Below, piece by piece: positions 1-8,383 of a stretch of DNA of 64,000 nucleotides; positions within the stretch are counted from its first letter, which is position 1, and each line of letters starts with the position of its first letter. Below the pieces are notes generated by a model, which saw only the letters and a program-made list of their open reading frames with translations, was not told the origin of the DNA and did not search any database. The stretch comes from CAYZPB01 sp964551195 (GTDB lineage Bacteria; Bacillota; Bacilli; Tepidibacillales; Tepidibacillaceae). Position numbers and translations under genes: made by a program. The stretch is taken from assembly GCA_964551195.1 (NCBI GenBank), contig CAZKBI010000003.1:1-64000 (forward strand), read 5' to 3'.

Positions 1-37
1 TTTTTATATTCCCAGCATTCAATATTAAGATGCTTCT

Positions 38-1219
38 CTATTCTACGTGCCAATCAATTATAACCGGTACAATCATGCTTGAGGGTCGCTCCCAGATAAA
101 CTCCATTGTTTTCACTTGTCTGTTGAGGGCATTATCATATATCTCTAGGACTAATTGTTGTAATTTATCCCCCTCATTCTTTATTAAATTTAGCTCATAC
201 CGATAGCTATTTTCCGCAAGGTTAATCGGTTCAGCACTGGCATCAAAAATACCGACAGAGTTTCCATACCACTGCATCTGTCCTCTGGCATCGAGATAAA
301 CCCATTGCAGAACATCGGAGTAATAGCCATCCTCGCGTATTGGGACCTTTCCGCCATTATCTGCGATAGCGACAAAACCGCGCTTGTTATTCTCTACCCA
401 CTGATCATAGATAAAGCTGAAATCTCCATAGAGCCAGTTATCTGCTGAGTCATATTTCCCACTATCTGTGTTGCGTTCGCTCATTTGCGTTAAATCAAAC
501 GATATTTTGCGACTGAACTTCTGGCCGTTTTCACGATTCTCGAAATAGAACAAAAAGTTTAACATCTCTGGTTGCGCAGGATTCGTAAATACTTCAGAAA
601 GAACTAAGTAGTTCGATGTATCATCTAATCTAATTATCCATTTTTCTGACTTTGTTAGATTCCAAACCTGTAGGCGTATCTCTTTGGCAACTGCTGATTC
701 AATAAATTCCCAGTCATTCCCAGCAATCTGGTAGGTAAATAAAGCGTCATCCCACTCAAGCTTCTGGGCCTGCTGTTCAATCTGATAACCATCTTTAAGG
801 AGCTCGTATGCTAACTCTGCTTCCTTAGAGTAGATAATATCCGGTGTATCCGGAATAAATAAGGCAAACTCCAGCTCATCGGTTGCCAAGTGTATAATTC
901 TTATCTGATAGCCTGGCAGAGCTTCATTAAGATAACTAATTGCTGCAAGATACTCATTATCACGACTATAGCCGTAAATATAGGTTAAACCATTATCTCT
1001 TACCTGCTCAATAAAGGTCGTATTTAACAACACCTGTTCTAGTGTAAGCATATCAGTGCGATCATAAAGTGCATCCGTATTATAATGATGATTCTCATCT
1101 TTACGATTCCACCCATCATCCGGATCTTCCTCGCCAGAAAATTGGACAATCATCACAATTAACAACCCCAACAATGCCAGTATGACGATTGCAATCAGTA
1201 AATATTTGGTCCGATTCAC
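38..1219 (-). CDS. Membrane-anchored protein of unknown function
   Basis: I do not recognise this 393-residue protein. Residues about 6-27 form one hydrophobic segment after a short basic N-terminus, followed by an acidic linker (GEEDPDD). This predicts an N-terminal anchor with the remainder outside the cell. The rest is rich in aromatic and acidic residues (YIYGYSRDNEYLA, several DW and YD pairs) and resembles the beta-rich extracytoplasmic domains of wall-associated Bacillota proteins, but no catalytic motif is visible. The start is GTG, chosen because AGGAGGTG sits at a good distance upstream. It is transcribed divergently from rpsD. It could equally be a two-component accessory protein or a wall-associated sensor; function is unassigned. 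Confidence 0.75.
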   Translation of the reverse strand: MNRTKYLLIAIVILALLGLLIVMIVQFSGEEDPDDGWNRKDENHHYNTDALYDRTDMLTLEQVLLNTTFIEQVRDNGLTYIYGYSRDNEYLAAISYLNEALPGYQIRIIHLATDELEFALFIPDTPDIIYSKEAELAYELLKDGYQIEQQAQKLEWDDALFTYQIAGNDWEFIESAVAKEIRLQVWNLTKSEKWIIRLDDTSNYLVLSEVFTNPAQPEMLNFLFYFENRENGQKFSRKISFDLTQMSERNTDSGKYDSADNWLYGDFSFIYDQWVENNKRGFVAIADNGGKVPIREDGYYSDVLQWVYLDARGQMQWYGNSVGIFDASAEPINLAENSYRYELNLIKNEGDKLQQLVLEIYDNALNRQVKTMEFIWERPSSMIVPVIIDWHVE

Positions 1220-1315
1220 CGGCGAACACCTCCTACGCTGAATATTTCACACTATTTATATTCTATACTATACCATCACAATCGCCAATTGAAATATATA
1301 AAACAAGAAAATTGC

Positions 1316-1344
1316 TTGACACCTTCCAGCCAAAGACTTATCAT
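1316..1344 (+). promoter_or_regulatory. Predicted sigma-A promoter of rpsD
   Basis: A consensus -35 (TTGACA, 1316-1321) is separated by 17 bases from TATCAT (1339-1344), one mismatch from TATAAT. Predicted transcription start is near 1351, leaving an untranslated leader of about 160 bases before rpsD. Confidence 0.75.
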
Positions 1345-1350
1345 GTATTA

Positions 1351-1512
1351 AGTGATTATCGGAAAAGTTTTACAGATGTGAGCACCCTCACTCTGCCTGT
1401 CACCTATTAGAGCGGCTGACTTATTCTAGTAGTGGTCTACAATGGCTAACGACACGGACGAGCATATCTAACAACCGATACAATATATATTAAATGAGAG
1501 GGGATTTACCAA
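1351..1512 (+). promoter_or_regulatory. Candidate autoregulatory leader of rpsD
   Basis: About 160 bases lie between the predicted start of transcription and the rpsD start codon. The stretch has small dyads, for example GTGAG/CTCAC at 1378-1391, and no open reading frame with a ribosome site. In Bacillota, S4 is known to repress its own mRNA through a structured leader. Position and length fit, but I have not folded it or matched it to the known consensus. Confidence 0.35.
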
Positions 1513-2112
1513 ATGTCACGTTATACTGGACCTAAACATAAGCTTGCACGTAGAGTTGGAGTCTCACTAAGTGGAACTGGTAAGGATATGAAACGTCCTT
1601 TCCCACCAGGTCAACACGGGCAGAACCAACGACGCAAAGTTAGCGAGTACGGTCTTCAACTAAACGAAAAGCAGAAACTACGCCATATGTATGGCCTTAG
1701 CGAGAAACAGTTCGCTAATCTTTTTGTAAAAGCATCCAAGATGCATGGTGTTTCCGGCGAGAATTTCATGATTCTATTGGAAAGCCGCTTAGATAACCTA
1801 ACTTATCGTCTTGGCTTCTCAAGTACGCGTCAAGGTGCTAGGCAGCTTGTTAATCATGGTCATCTACTTGTTAATGGTAGCAAGGTTGATATTCCATCTT
1901 ACACTTGCAAGCCTGGCGATGTAATCGCTCTACGTGAAAAAAGTAGAAAGATTGCTATCGTTAAGGAATCATTGGAAGGTCGTAATTTTCTACCAGAATA
2001 CCTTACTTTTGATGACAAAAAATTTGAAGGTACTTACACAAGATTACCTGAACGCGCTGAACTTCCACAAGAAGTTAATGAAAAGTTAATCGTTGAGTAC
2101 TACTCAAGATAA
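1513..2112 (+). CDS. rpsD: 30S ribosomal protein S4
   Basis: S4 nucleates assembly of the 5' domain of 16S rRNA and usually represses its own translation. The 199-residue protein has the full family length. It opens with [14 protein letters not shown] and continues with PPGQHG and [10 protein letters not shown], then the S4 RNA-binding domain at about 90-150 ([25 protein letters not shown]). The N-terminal zinc-binding cysteines found in many clostridial S4 proteins are absent, so this is the zinc-free, Bacillus-like form. AGAGGGG precedes the ATG. It is a single-gene transcript ending in a bidirectional terminator shared with tyrS; rpsD beside tyrS is also the arrangement in Bacillus and Listeria. 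Confidence 0.98.
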   Translation: MSRYTGPKHKLARRVGVSLSGTGKDMKRPFPPGQHGQNQRRKVSEYGLQLNEKQKLRHMYGLSEKQFANLFVKASKMHGVSGENFMILLESRLDNLTYRLGFSSTRQGARQLVNHGHLLVNGSKVDIPSYTCKPGDVIALREKSRKIAIVKESLEGRNFLPEYLTFDDKKFEGTYTRLPERAELPQEVNEKLIVEYYSR

Positions 2113-2144
2113 TCATTCAACAGAATAAGTTTCAAGCTAAAAAT

Positions 2145-2177
2145 AAAAGCATCCAACTTCAAATTGGATGCTTTTTT
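2145..2177. terminator. Bidirectional terminator between rpsD and tyrS
   Basis: GCATCCAA (2149-2156) pairs with TTGGATGC (2164-2171) around a 7-base loop. The stem is flanked by AAAA on the left and a T run on the right, so it can end the convergent rpsD (+) and tyrS (-) transcripts. Confidence 0.9.
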
Positions 2178-2180
2178 ATT

Positions 2181-3437
2181 CTATATAAGTTTAATCTCGG
2201 CAAATTTACGTTTCCCGACTTGGACTATCATACCATCTGTAACTACAATGTCGGCATCTTTATCGCTAAGTTTCTCTTCATCAATCTTAACAGCACCTTG
2301 CTCAATCATTCGACGTCCCTCGCCATTCGATGACACAAGTCCAAGACTAACAAGCAGCTTAATAATCCAGATTTCGCCATCCTCTAGCTGTGATCTTTCC
2401 AACTCAACAAGCGGGATATCATCAGGCAGTGCGCCCTTCTGGAAAACTGAGCGAAAATGCTCTTCTGCGGCTTTAGCTGCTTCCTCACCATGGTACATCC
2501 GCACTAGTGTATAGGCCATTCGCATTTTGGCATCGCGTGGGTGGTAGGAACCATCCTCTAAACCAGCAATAATCTCACTTACTTCAGCGTGTGGCAGATC
2601 GGTCACCAACTGATAATACTTAACCATTAGCTCATCAGGAATCGACATTGACTTTCCATAAATCTCATTAGGTTCCTCATCGATACCGATATAGTTGTTT
2701 AGACTTTTGCTCATTTTTGCAACTCCATCAAGGCCCTCAATTAATGGAAGCATTAGAACTGCTTGTGGTTCCTGTCCGAATTCCTTCTGCAGATTACGCC
2801 CCATCAGAAGATTAAACTTCTGGTCAGTACCACCAATCTCAATGTCCGTATGTAATGCAACAGAATCGTATCCCTGCATTAAAGGATAGAAAAATTCGTG
2901 AACGCTAATCGGTTCTTGTAAATTATATCTTTTTTCAAAATCATCACGTTCCAGCATCCGCGCTACTGTTATTGTTGAAGCAAGATTGATAATATCACTA
3001 AAATTCAGTGGAGCAAGCCACTCACTATTGTAGTAAATCTCAGTTTTGTTATAATCGAGAACTTTGAAAAGTTGGTCAACATAGGTCTGCGCATTCACCT
3101 TGACCTGCTCAGGTGTCAACTGCTTTCGTGTCTCTGATTTACCAGATGGATCCCCTACCTGTCCAGTAAAGTCACCAATTACCAGTTGAACAATATGCCC
3201 TAAATCTTGAAATTGCTTTAGCTTCTGTAAGGGCACCGTATGGCCAATATGAATATCCGGGGCAGATGGATCCAGTCCAAGTTTAACCTTTAAGGGTTTT
3301 CCGGTGATGATTGAGCGAGCAAGCTTCTGCTTAAACTCATCCTCAGGTATAATTTCAACTGTGCCGCGTCTTAGGATCTCCCATTGTCTTTCTAATTCCT
3401 CTTGCTGTTCGGCACTTAATTTCAGACTTTCAGTCAT
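2181..3437 (-). CDS. tyrS: Tyrosyl-tRNA synthetase (TyrZ-type)
   Basis: This class I synthetase charges tRNA-Tyr with tyrosine in the cytosol. The HIGH motif is HIGH at residues 63-66 and the KMSKS motif is intact (VAKMSKSLNN). A C-terminal S4-like RNA-binding domain (EGRRMIEQGAVKID) follows, giving 418 residues. The form with an intact KMSKS resembles Bacillus TyrZ more than TyrS. A longer frame extends upstream, but the ATG at 3435-3437 is preferred because GGAGGG lies 6 bases before it. No T-box leader fits in the 200 bases shared with the divergent PBP gene, so tRNA-dependent attenuation is unlikely here. Confidence 0.96.
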   Translation of the reverse strand: MTESLKLSAEQQEELERQWEILRRGTVEIIPEDEFKQKLARSIITGKPLKVKLGLDPSAPDIHIGHTVPLQKLKQFQDLGHIVQLVIGDFTGQVGDPSGKSETRKQLTPEQVKVNAQTYVDQLFKVLDYNKTEIYYNSEWLAPLNFSDIINLASTITVARMLERDDFEKRYNLQEPISVHEFFYPLMQGYDSVALHTDIEIGGTDQKFNLLMGRNLQKEFGQEPQAVLMLPLIEGLDGVAKMSKSLNNYIGIDEEPNEIYGKSMSIPDELMVKYYQLVTDLPHAEVSEIIAGLEDGSYHPRDAKMRMAYTLVRMYHGEEAAKAAEEHFRSVFQKGALPDDIPLVELERSQLEDGEIWIIKLLVSLGLVSSNGEGRRMIEQGAVKIDEEKLSDKDADIVVTDGMIVQVGKRKFAEIKLI

Positions 3438-3483
3438 CAGATTCCCTCCAAAGTATTCGTAAATGCATAAATTATAATGTCTA

Positions 3484-3513
3484 ATTTTAACCACAAGGGC
3501 TGTAAAAAGTCAA
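3484..3513 (-). promoter_or_regulatory. Predicted promoter of tyrS
   Basis: On the minus strand TTGACT (3513-3508) is followed after 18 bases by TAAAAT (3489-3484). Each box differs by one base from consensus. Confidence 0.5.
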
Positions 3514-3592
3514 TATTACTCAGTTTTCATATGGCATTCTCTGAGCTCATAAATTATAATGTATGTAATGACATTTGTTATTCTATTAAAAG

Positions 3593-3601
3593 TGATATAA
3601 T
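3593..3601 (+). promoter_or_regulatory. Predicted extended -10 promoter of the PBP gene
   Basis: TGATATAAT at 3593-3601 is a perfect extended -10 element (TGnTATAAT). The -35 region is weak (TTGTTA at 3575-3580 with short spacing), as is common for extended -10 promoters. It lies 35 bases before the PBP start codon. Confidence 0.55.
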
Positions 3602-3635
3602 AGCCAATATATGATGGGCACTTGGGAGGTAACTA

Positions 3636-6600
3636 ATGACACAGCAAAATAATACTAATAAAAAGAATAAAGAAAAAGTAAACAATAAAGATGACAAAAG
3701 GTCAATTAAAGAAATGATAGTTAAATATTTTCGCTATATTATTCTGGGGATTGTACTCTTTGCTTTCTTAGCAGCCGGCAGCTTAGCAGGTCTAGTGATG
3801 TCTTATATTGATGGAGAGCCAGTTCGATCGCAAACCGAGATTGAAGACCAAATTTCGACCAATAACCTGACAGGCTTTGCCTATTTCTCAAGTCTAGATG
3901 AAGACGGCAATAATGAATTAATTGGTGCACTTCGCGCTGATGAGGACAGACGTTTAATTAGTTTTGAAGAGATGCCTAAGCACTACGTTAATGCAGTTAT
4001 TGCAATTGAGGATGATAATTTCTGGAAGCACAAAGGTGTTAGCCTGACAGGGACGGCACGCGCCTTTTTCCAGCGAGCTTTCAATATGAATGTTCAGACT
4101 GGTGGCAGTACAATCACGCAACAACTTGCTAAAAACACTTTTCTATCTTCTGTCAAAACAACCGAACGGAAAACTAGAGAGATTTTCCTTGCTCTTAGAA
4201 TCGAACGAATGATGGATAAGGAAGATATTTTTGCTGCTTACTCTAACAAAATTTACTACGGTAAAGCTGCCAATTTAAATAATGTTTATGGCATTCAAGC
4301 AGCTGCTAAGGGCTATTTTAATAAAGAGGTTGGAGATATAAATCTTGCGCAGGCAGCTTACCTTGCTGGTATTCCACAAAGACCGACTGATTTTTCTGCC
4401 TTTAATAATGAGGGATTTAATGAAGGTGGTTACCTGAAAGCGAAAAATAGACAGGAGCTTGTACTTTCAAGAATGCTGAAGGAAAAGCTTATCAATCAAG
4501 CTGAATATGACGATGCATTAGCCTTTGATGTTGCTGAATCATTCGATTATTCGCTTGCAGGAAGTAGACCAATTAAAGAAAATCCTTACCTGATTACAGA
4601 AACAGAGATGCGGGCTGCGGAAATTATTCTTGAGCAGAATGGCATAACTCGGTCAACACCTGATTATAATCTTCTGTACGATCAAACAATATTCGACTTG
4701 CAGACAGGTGGCTACCACATCTATACAACGATTGACAAAGATCTTTACGATGATATGAACGCTCTTGTTGCTAACCCAGATAACTTTACTAAACCTAGAA
4801 GCTACAACTACAGACAGAGTGATGGGTCAGTACTGCGAATTGAAAATGCACTCGAACAAGTCGGAGCTACGCTGATTGATAATAAGAGTGGGGCGATTCT
4901 AAGTTTTGTTGGTGGTCGTGATTTTGAAATATCACAAGTTAACCACTCCAATTTCCGATCTACCACCAAAAGACAGACCGGCTCAACAATTAAACCGGTA
5001 CTGCAGTATGGTCCAGCGATTGAAAAAGGAATAATTCAACCAGCAACGCCAATCGATGATATACCACTAAACTATGCGGATGGTTGGGAACCAGCTAACT
5101 GGAACCTCAAATATAACGGATTATTAACTGCACGTCAGGCATTAAATCAATCCTACAATATTCCTGCTGTAAAGGTTTATGAAGCAGTTGGTTGGCAGGA
5201 AGGCTACAAATACTATACAAAAATGGGACTCGAAGCTGATGAGTCTTATTTCAGAAATGCCGGTCTCTCAGCAGCACTTGGTGTTGTTGAAAGCTCACCA
5301 GAGCAGATGGCTGGTGCCTTCTCTACCTTCCCTAACGGAGGAATTTACCTTGAACCTTATATGATTGAGAAAATTGTTAACCGCCATGGTGAGATAATAT
5401 ACCAGCAGAAGCAGACACCGACACTAGTTTTTAGTGAGCAAACGTCTTACATTATGACGGATATGTTAAGAACAGTAATTTCCAATGGTACCGGTGGAAC
5501 AATTCGAAATTTTGTACCGACCAACATTGATATTGCTGGTAAGACAGGTACAACTAATGACAATAAAGACGCATGGTTTGTCGGCTACTCGCCTTCAATT
5601 ACGCTTGGCGTCTGGGTTGGCTACGCTTATCCGACAACCTTGCCGGATCAAGCACTTGCATCGAAAACTTGGGGGCGTCTATTTATGCAAATTCAAGAAA
5701 CCAACCCTGAGCTTTCACCGCGAAGCGCTAAATTCAAAGTGCCAAGTGACATTGTAGAAATGACTGTTGCCAGCACTTCAGGCTTGCTGCCTTCCGAATT
5801 AGCTATAGAAAGTGGTTACCTAACAACAGATATCTTCAACAAAAAATATATTCCAACTGAGGTTGACAATTCGCTTGAGTATGCGCGTGTTGTTAACTAT
5901 GATGGTAAACGTTATTTCGCGAAAAAAGAGACACCAGACGATATGGTGCAGACAGGCGTTTTCTTCAAGCGAGCAGAATATGATTTGCCTGATAAAACCG
6001 ATCCTAAATGGAGTGGTAACAAGGGCTACCCGCCTGATTTCGACCATGAGTTACCACACTCGCCGGATCCAAGGCAGATTACTAATTTGGCACCGGAGCA
6101 GCCTGCCGGATTAATTATTAAAAATTTAGAATATAAGAATAGTCTCTCTTGGGATAAGGTTGTTAACCCGAATATTGTCGGTTATCGTATCTATAAATAT
6201 ACTGAGGGTAGAAGCAATGGCCTGGGGAACTTCCAAGCTGTAGGATCAGTTCTGCAAAGAGACTTAGTAGCTGAGCGGATGTATTATGAAGACGATCCCG
6301 GCGGCAGAGCGCTCTATTATATTGTAGCAGTTGATCTTGGTGGAATGGAATCGGTTCGTTCGAAGATCATTGGCACAATGCCTAATCATTTTGGTGACGA
6401 TGATATCAATGATCCTACCCCACCTGTTGGACTACCAAGTGCTCCAACGTCATTGGGTTCTAATCATTACCCAGGAACCGATCAAGTTGTACTAGAATGG
6501 AATTATAATCCATCACGGGAGAAGATTACGGGCTATAATATTTATTTCGGCAATAGTGCTGATGGACCATTTACAGTTGTTGGCACAACAGATGATAATT

Positions 6601-6716
6601 TCTACTCCCACAACTTCAACAACGAAGACCAAGTTTATTACTATGTAACAGCTACTAATATGAACGGGGAGTCAACAGCCTCCAATATTGTTCGCATAGA
6701 TGCTAGTGCTGGCTAA
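3636..6716 (+). CDS. Class A penicillin-binding protein with C-terminal FN3 domains
   Basis: This bifunctional enzyme polymerises lipid II and crosslinks peptidoglycan at the outer face of the membrane. A Lys/Asn-rich cytosolic tail (1-30) precedes one membrane helix (about 32-56). The glycosyltransferase domain (about 95-275) carries the catalytic Glu in IAIEDDNFW (E125) and GGSTITQQL. The transpeptidase domain has all three motifs: STIK (S450), SYN (506-508) and KTGT (636-639). After about residue 825 come two fibronectin type III-like repeats, each with a GY-I-Y strand (VGYRIYKY, TGYNIYFG). At 1026 residues it matches PonA-like PBP1 proteins. GGAGG precedes the ATG. The frame after the stop continues with a tail-like sequence (see 6717-6770). 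Confidence 0.95.
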   Translation: MTQQNNTNKKNKEKVNNKDDKRSIKEMIVKYFRYIILGIVLFAFLAAGSLAGLVMSYIDGEPVRSQTEIEDQISTNNLTGFAYFSSLDEDGNNELIGALRADEDRRLISFEEMPKHYVNAVIAIEDDNFWKHKGVSLTGTARAFFQRAFNMNVQTGGSTITQQLAKNTFLSSVKTTERKTREIFLALRIERMMDKEDIFAAYSNKIYYGKAANLNNVYGIQAAAKGYFNKEVGDINLAQAAYLAGIPQRPTDFSAFNNEGFNEGGYLKAKNRQELVLSRMLKEKLINQAEYDDALAFDVAESFDYSLAGSRPIKENPYLITETEMRAAEIILEQNGITRSTPDYNLLYDQTIFDLQTGGYHIYTTIDKDLYDDMNALVANPDNFTKPRSYNYRQSDGSVLRIENALEQVGATLIDNKSGAILSFVGGRDFEISQVNHSNFRSTTKRQTGSTIKPVLQYGPAIEKGIIQPATPIDDIPLNYADGWEPANWNLKYNGLLTARQALNQSYNIPAVKVYEAVGWQEGYKYYTKMGLEADESYFRNAGLSAALGVVESSPEQMAGAFSTFPNGGIYLEPYMIEKIVNRHGEIIYQQKQTPTLVFSEQTSYIMTDMLRTVISNGTGGTIRNFVPTNIDIAGKTGTTNDNKDAWFVGYSPSITLGVWVGYAYPTTLPDQALASKTWGRLFMQIQETNPELSPRSAKFKVPSDIVEMTVASTSGLLPSELAIESGYLTTDIFNKKYIPTEVDNSLEYARVVNYDGKRYFAKKETPDDMVQTGVFFKRAEYDLPDKTDPKWSGNKGYPPDFDHELPHSPDPRQITNLAPEQPAGLIIKNLEYKNSLSWDKVVNPNIVGYRIYKYTEGRSNGLGNFQAVGSVLQRDLVAERMYYEDDPGGRALYYIVAVDLGGMESVRSKIIGTMPNHFGDDDINDPTPPVGLPSAPTSLGSNHYPGTDQVVLEWNYNPSREKITGYNIYFGNSADGPFTVVGTTDDNFYSHNFNNEDQVYYYVTATNMNGESTASNIVRIDASAG

Positions 6717-6770
6717 GGCAATGGCGATAACGACCCCGAAATACCTGATGACGATTTAAAAATAAATTAA
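6717..6770 (+). other. In-frame, tail-like 17-codon extension after the PBP stop
   Basis: Directly after the PBP TAA the same frame reads 17 more sense codons, an acidic Gly/Asn/Asp/Pro stretch (GNGDNDPEIPDDD), to a second TAA at 6768-6770. Disordered acidic tails of this kind are common at the ends of class A PBPs. The first stop may therefore be a recent nonsense change or a base error. Confidence 0.4.
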
Positions 6771-6803
6771 AAAGGTGGGAGCATGACGCTCCCACCTTTT
6801 TTT
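6771..6803. terminator. Bidirectional terminator between PBP and DAHP synthase genes
   Basis: GGTGGGAGC (6774-6782) pairs perfectly with GCTCCCACC (6788-6796) around a 5-base loop. A T run follows and an A run precedes, serving both convergent genes. Confidence 0.93.
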
Positions 6804-6811
6804 ATATACTT

Positions 6812-7879
6812 CTAAATAAAACTGCCCGCTCGTAGGCTATTTAACAAGGTTCGGAACTCCTCAGGATTGAGCTGTTGACTCGCGTCAGAAAGCGCTACCT
6901 CTGGATCTGGATGAAATTCAACCATGATTCCATCTGCCCCTGCTGCAAGCGCTGCCTTCGCCGTCGGAATTGCAATATCCTTACGCCCAGAAGAATGACT
7001 AATATCAACTAAGACTGGCAGATGTGTCTCCTGTTTGAGAATTGGCACAGCCAGAATATCTAAAGTATTCCTTGTCCAACGCTCATAGGTACGAATACCC
7101 CGCTCAATCAGCATTACCTGTGGATTACCTTTGGAAACAATATATTCAGCCGCGAAAATTAGCTCCTCAATCGTTGCTGAGATCCCACGTTTCAATAAGA
7201 TTGGTGTTCTAACCTGCCCTGCTGCTTTTAATAAATCGTAATTCTGCATATTACGTGCACCAATCTGAATAATATCAATATATTCAGAAGCTTTTTCCAT
7301 ATCGTTTGTGCTAACTATTTCACTTACAACCTTCAGGTTATATTTATCAGCCACTCGCCTTAGAATTTTCAGTCCTTCTAAACCAAGTCCCTGAAAGTCA
7401 TAAGGTGATGTGCGTGGTTTAAAAGCACCTGCACGTATAAAGACTAGACCTTGCGCCACAAGTTCCTGTGCAATCTCTTCAATCTGCTCTTCGCTTTCAA
7501 CTGAGCAAGGTCCTGCAATTATAACAGGCTTCTCGCCAATCAAGTGGCCGCCGACGTCAATAATTGTGTTCTCAGCACGACGTTCACGGCTGACAAGTAA
7601 CTGTCTGCTATTGTCTTCCTGTTGTAGGCTAAGCGACGCTTTAAAGATTTCCTTAAAAATAAAACTCACCGTCTTATCGTCAAATGGCCCTTCATTTCTT
7701 TCAATCAAACGATTCAGCATTGCTCGCTCACGCATGGGGTCAAATTTCGGTTGTCCCTGTTTCAGCTTAACACTTGCAATGTCTTGTACTAACTCACCAC
7801 GTCGAGTAATTAACCGCAATAACTCAAAGTTAACCGCATCAACCTCTTCTCGTAGCTTCTCTAAATTTTTTTCATCCAT
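6812..7879 (-). CDS. aroA: Chorismate mutase / 3-deoxy-7-phosphoheptulonate synthase fusion
   Basis: The C-terminal domain condenses phosphoenolpyruvate and erythrose 4-phosphate to DAHP, the first step of aromatic amino acid synthesis. The N-terminal domain (about 1-90, [17 protein letters not shown]) is an AroQ-type chorismate mutase, which in Bacillus and Listeria acts mainly as the feedback sensor. The DAHP synthase part (about 105-345, type I beta) shows [29 protein letters not shown] and [10 protein letters not shown]. The start is set at ATG 7877-7879 because AGAAGG lies about 8 bases upstream; a GTG three codons earlier sits too close to it. The symbol follows Bacillus use (aroG/aroF elsewhere). 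The rpsD-tyrS-aroA neighbourhood is shared with Bacillus and Listeria. Confidence 0.95.
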   Translation of the reverse strand: MDEKNLEKLREEVDAVNFELLRLITRRGELVQDIASVKLKQGQPKFDPMRERAMLNRLIERNEGPFDDKTVSFIFKEIFKASLSLQQEDNSRQLLVSRERRAENTIIDVGGHLIGEKPVIIAGPCSVESEEQIEEIAQELVAQGLVFIRAGAFKPRTSPYDFQGLGLEGLKILRRVADKYNLKVVSEIVSTNDMEKASEYIDIIQIGARNMQNYDLLKAAGQVRTPILLKRGISATIEELIFAAEYIVSKGNPQVMLIERGIRTYERWTRNTLDILAVPILKQETHLPVLVDISHSSGRKDIAIPTAKAALAAGADGIMVEFHPDPEVALSDASQQLNPEEFRTLLNSLRAGSFI

Positions 7880-8034
7880 CGCCTTCACCTTCTTTTCTGT
7901 ATATTAGGTCTGATTATACTCTCTTTCACCGAAAATTCATAGAAAAATGTATTTTCAGCCTAAAGTGTATTATAATCAATCTTATATTAATTATACTAGG
8001 ATACAAATAAAATAGCCTGATTGGAGCACTAACT

Positions 8035-8382
8035 ATGAGCACAAAACCAAGCACCAACCCATACAATATCGCTTTCACTGCCCAGCGGATTGGGCGCGAT
8101 TATCTATTCACAATCAGCGGCGGCCAGCTAGATGGCGGACCACATATCGGCGCCGTTGCTGTTGCCTTTTGGGAAGCGGGGAGGCTTATGGTAGAAACTA
8201 TAGAACTCCCTAGTCACAAAGAAGGCGAATTGGCACAAGAATGTGCCACACTTGCAGCTGAAAAACTAACAACTACCTGCACCGTCATCTGCGGAATTCA
8301 CATTGATCAGGCTAGTAGCGAACAGATTAAGGAAATTGTTCAGTATGTTCGTAAAGGATTTAGAAACTTACTAGAGGTGTAA
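8035..8382 (+). CDS. LpdD-like small protein (prenylated-flavin chaperone-like fold, tentative)
   Basis: The 115-residue protein has no signal or membrane segment. Its best landmark is GGPHIGAVAVAF at about residues 37-48, which resembles the Gly-Gly...His-Ile-Gly-Ala-Val signature I associate with LpdD-like proteins of gallate and related decarboxylase systems. No UbiD-type decarboxylase is nearby. A single base separates its stop from the ATG of the ABC exporter subunit, so it is the first gene of that operon. The tie to decarboxylases is inferred from one motif only; it may be an unrelated protein acting with the exporter. Confidence 0.6.
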   Translation: MSTKPSTNPYNIAFTAQRIGRDYLFTISGGQLDGGPHIGAVAVAFWEAGRLMVETIELPSHKEGELAQECATLAAEKLTTTCTVICGIHIDQASSEQIKEIVQYVRKGFRNLLEV

Positions 8383-8383
8383 A

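Noticed and set aside
2164..2514. Plus-strand frame opposite tyrS, and similar long frames opposite aroA, znuB and pepA
   Set aside because: They are antisense shadows: low-complexity Ser/Thr/Ile-rich products with no ribosome site or family match, lying wholly inside well-recognised genes.
3437..3636. T-box leader for tyrS (and for proS, pheS)
   Set aside because: No T-box sequence (TGGNACCGCG) is seen, and the gaps upstream of tyrS and pheS are too short for the leader.
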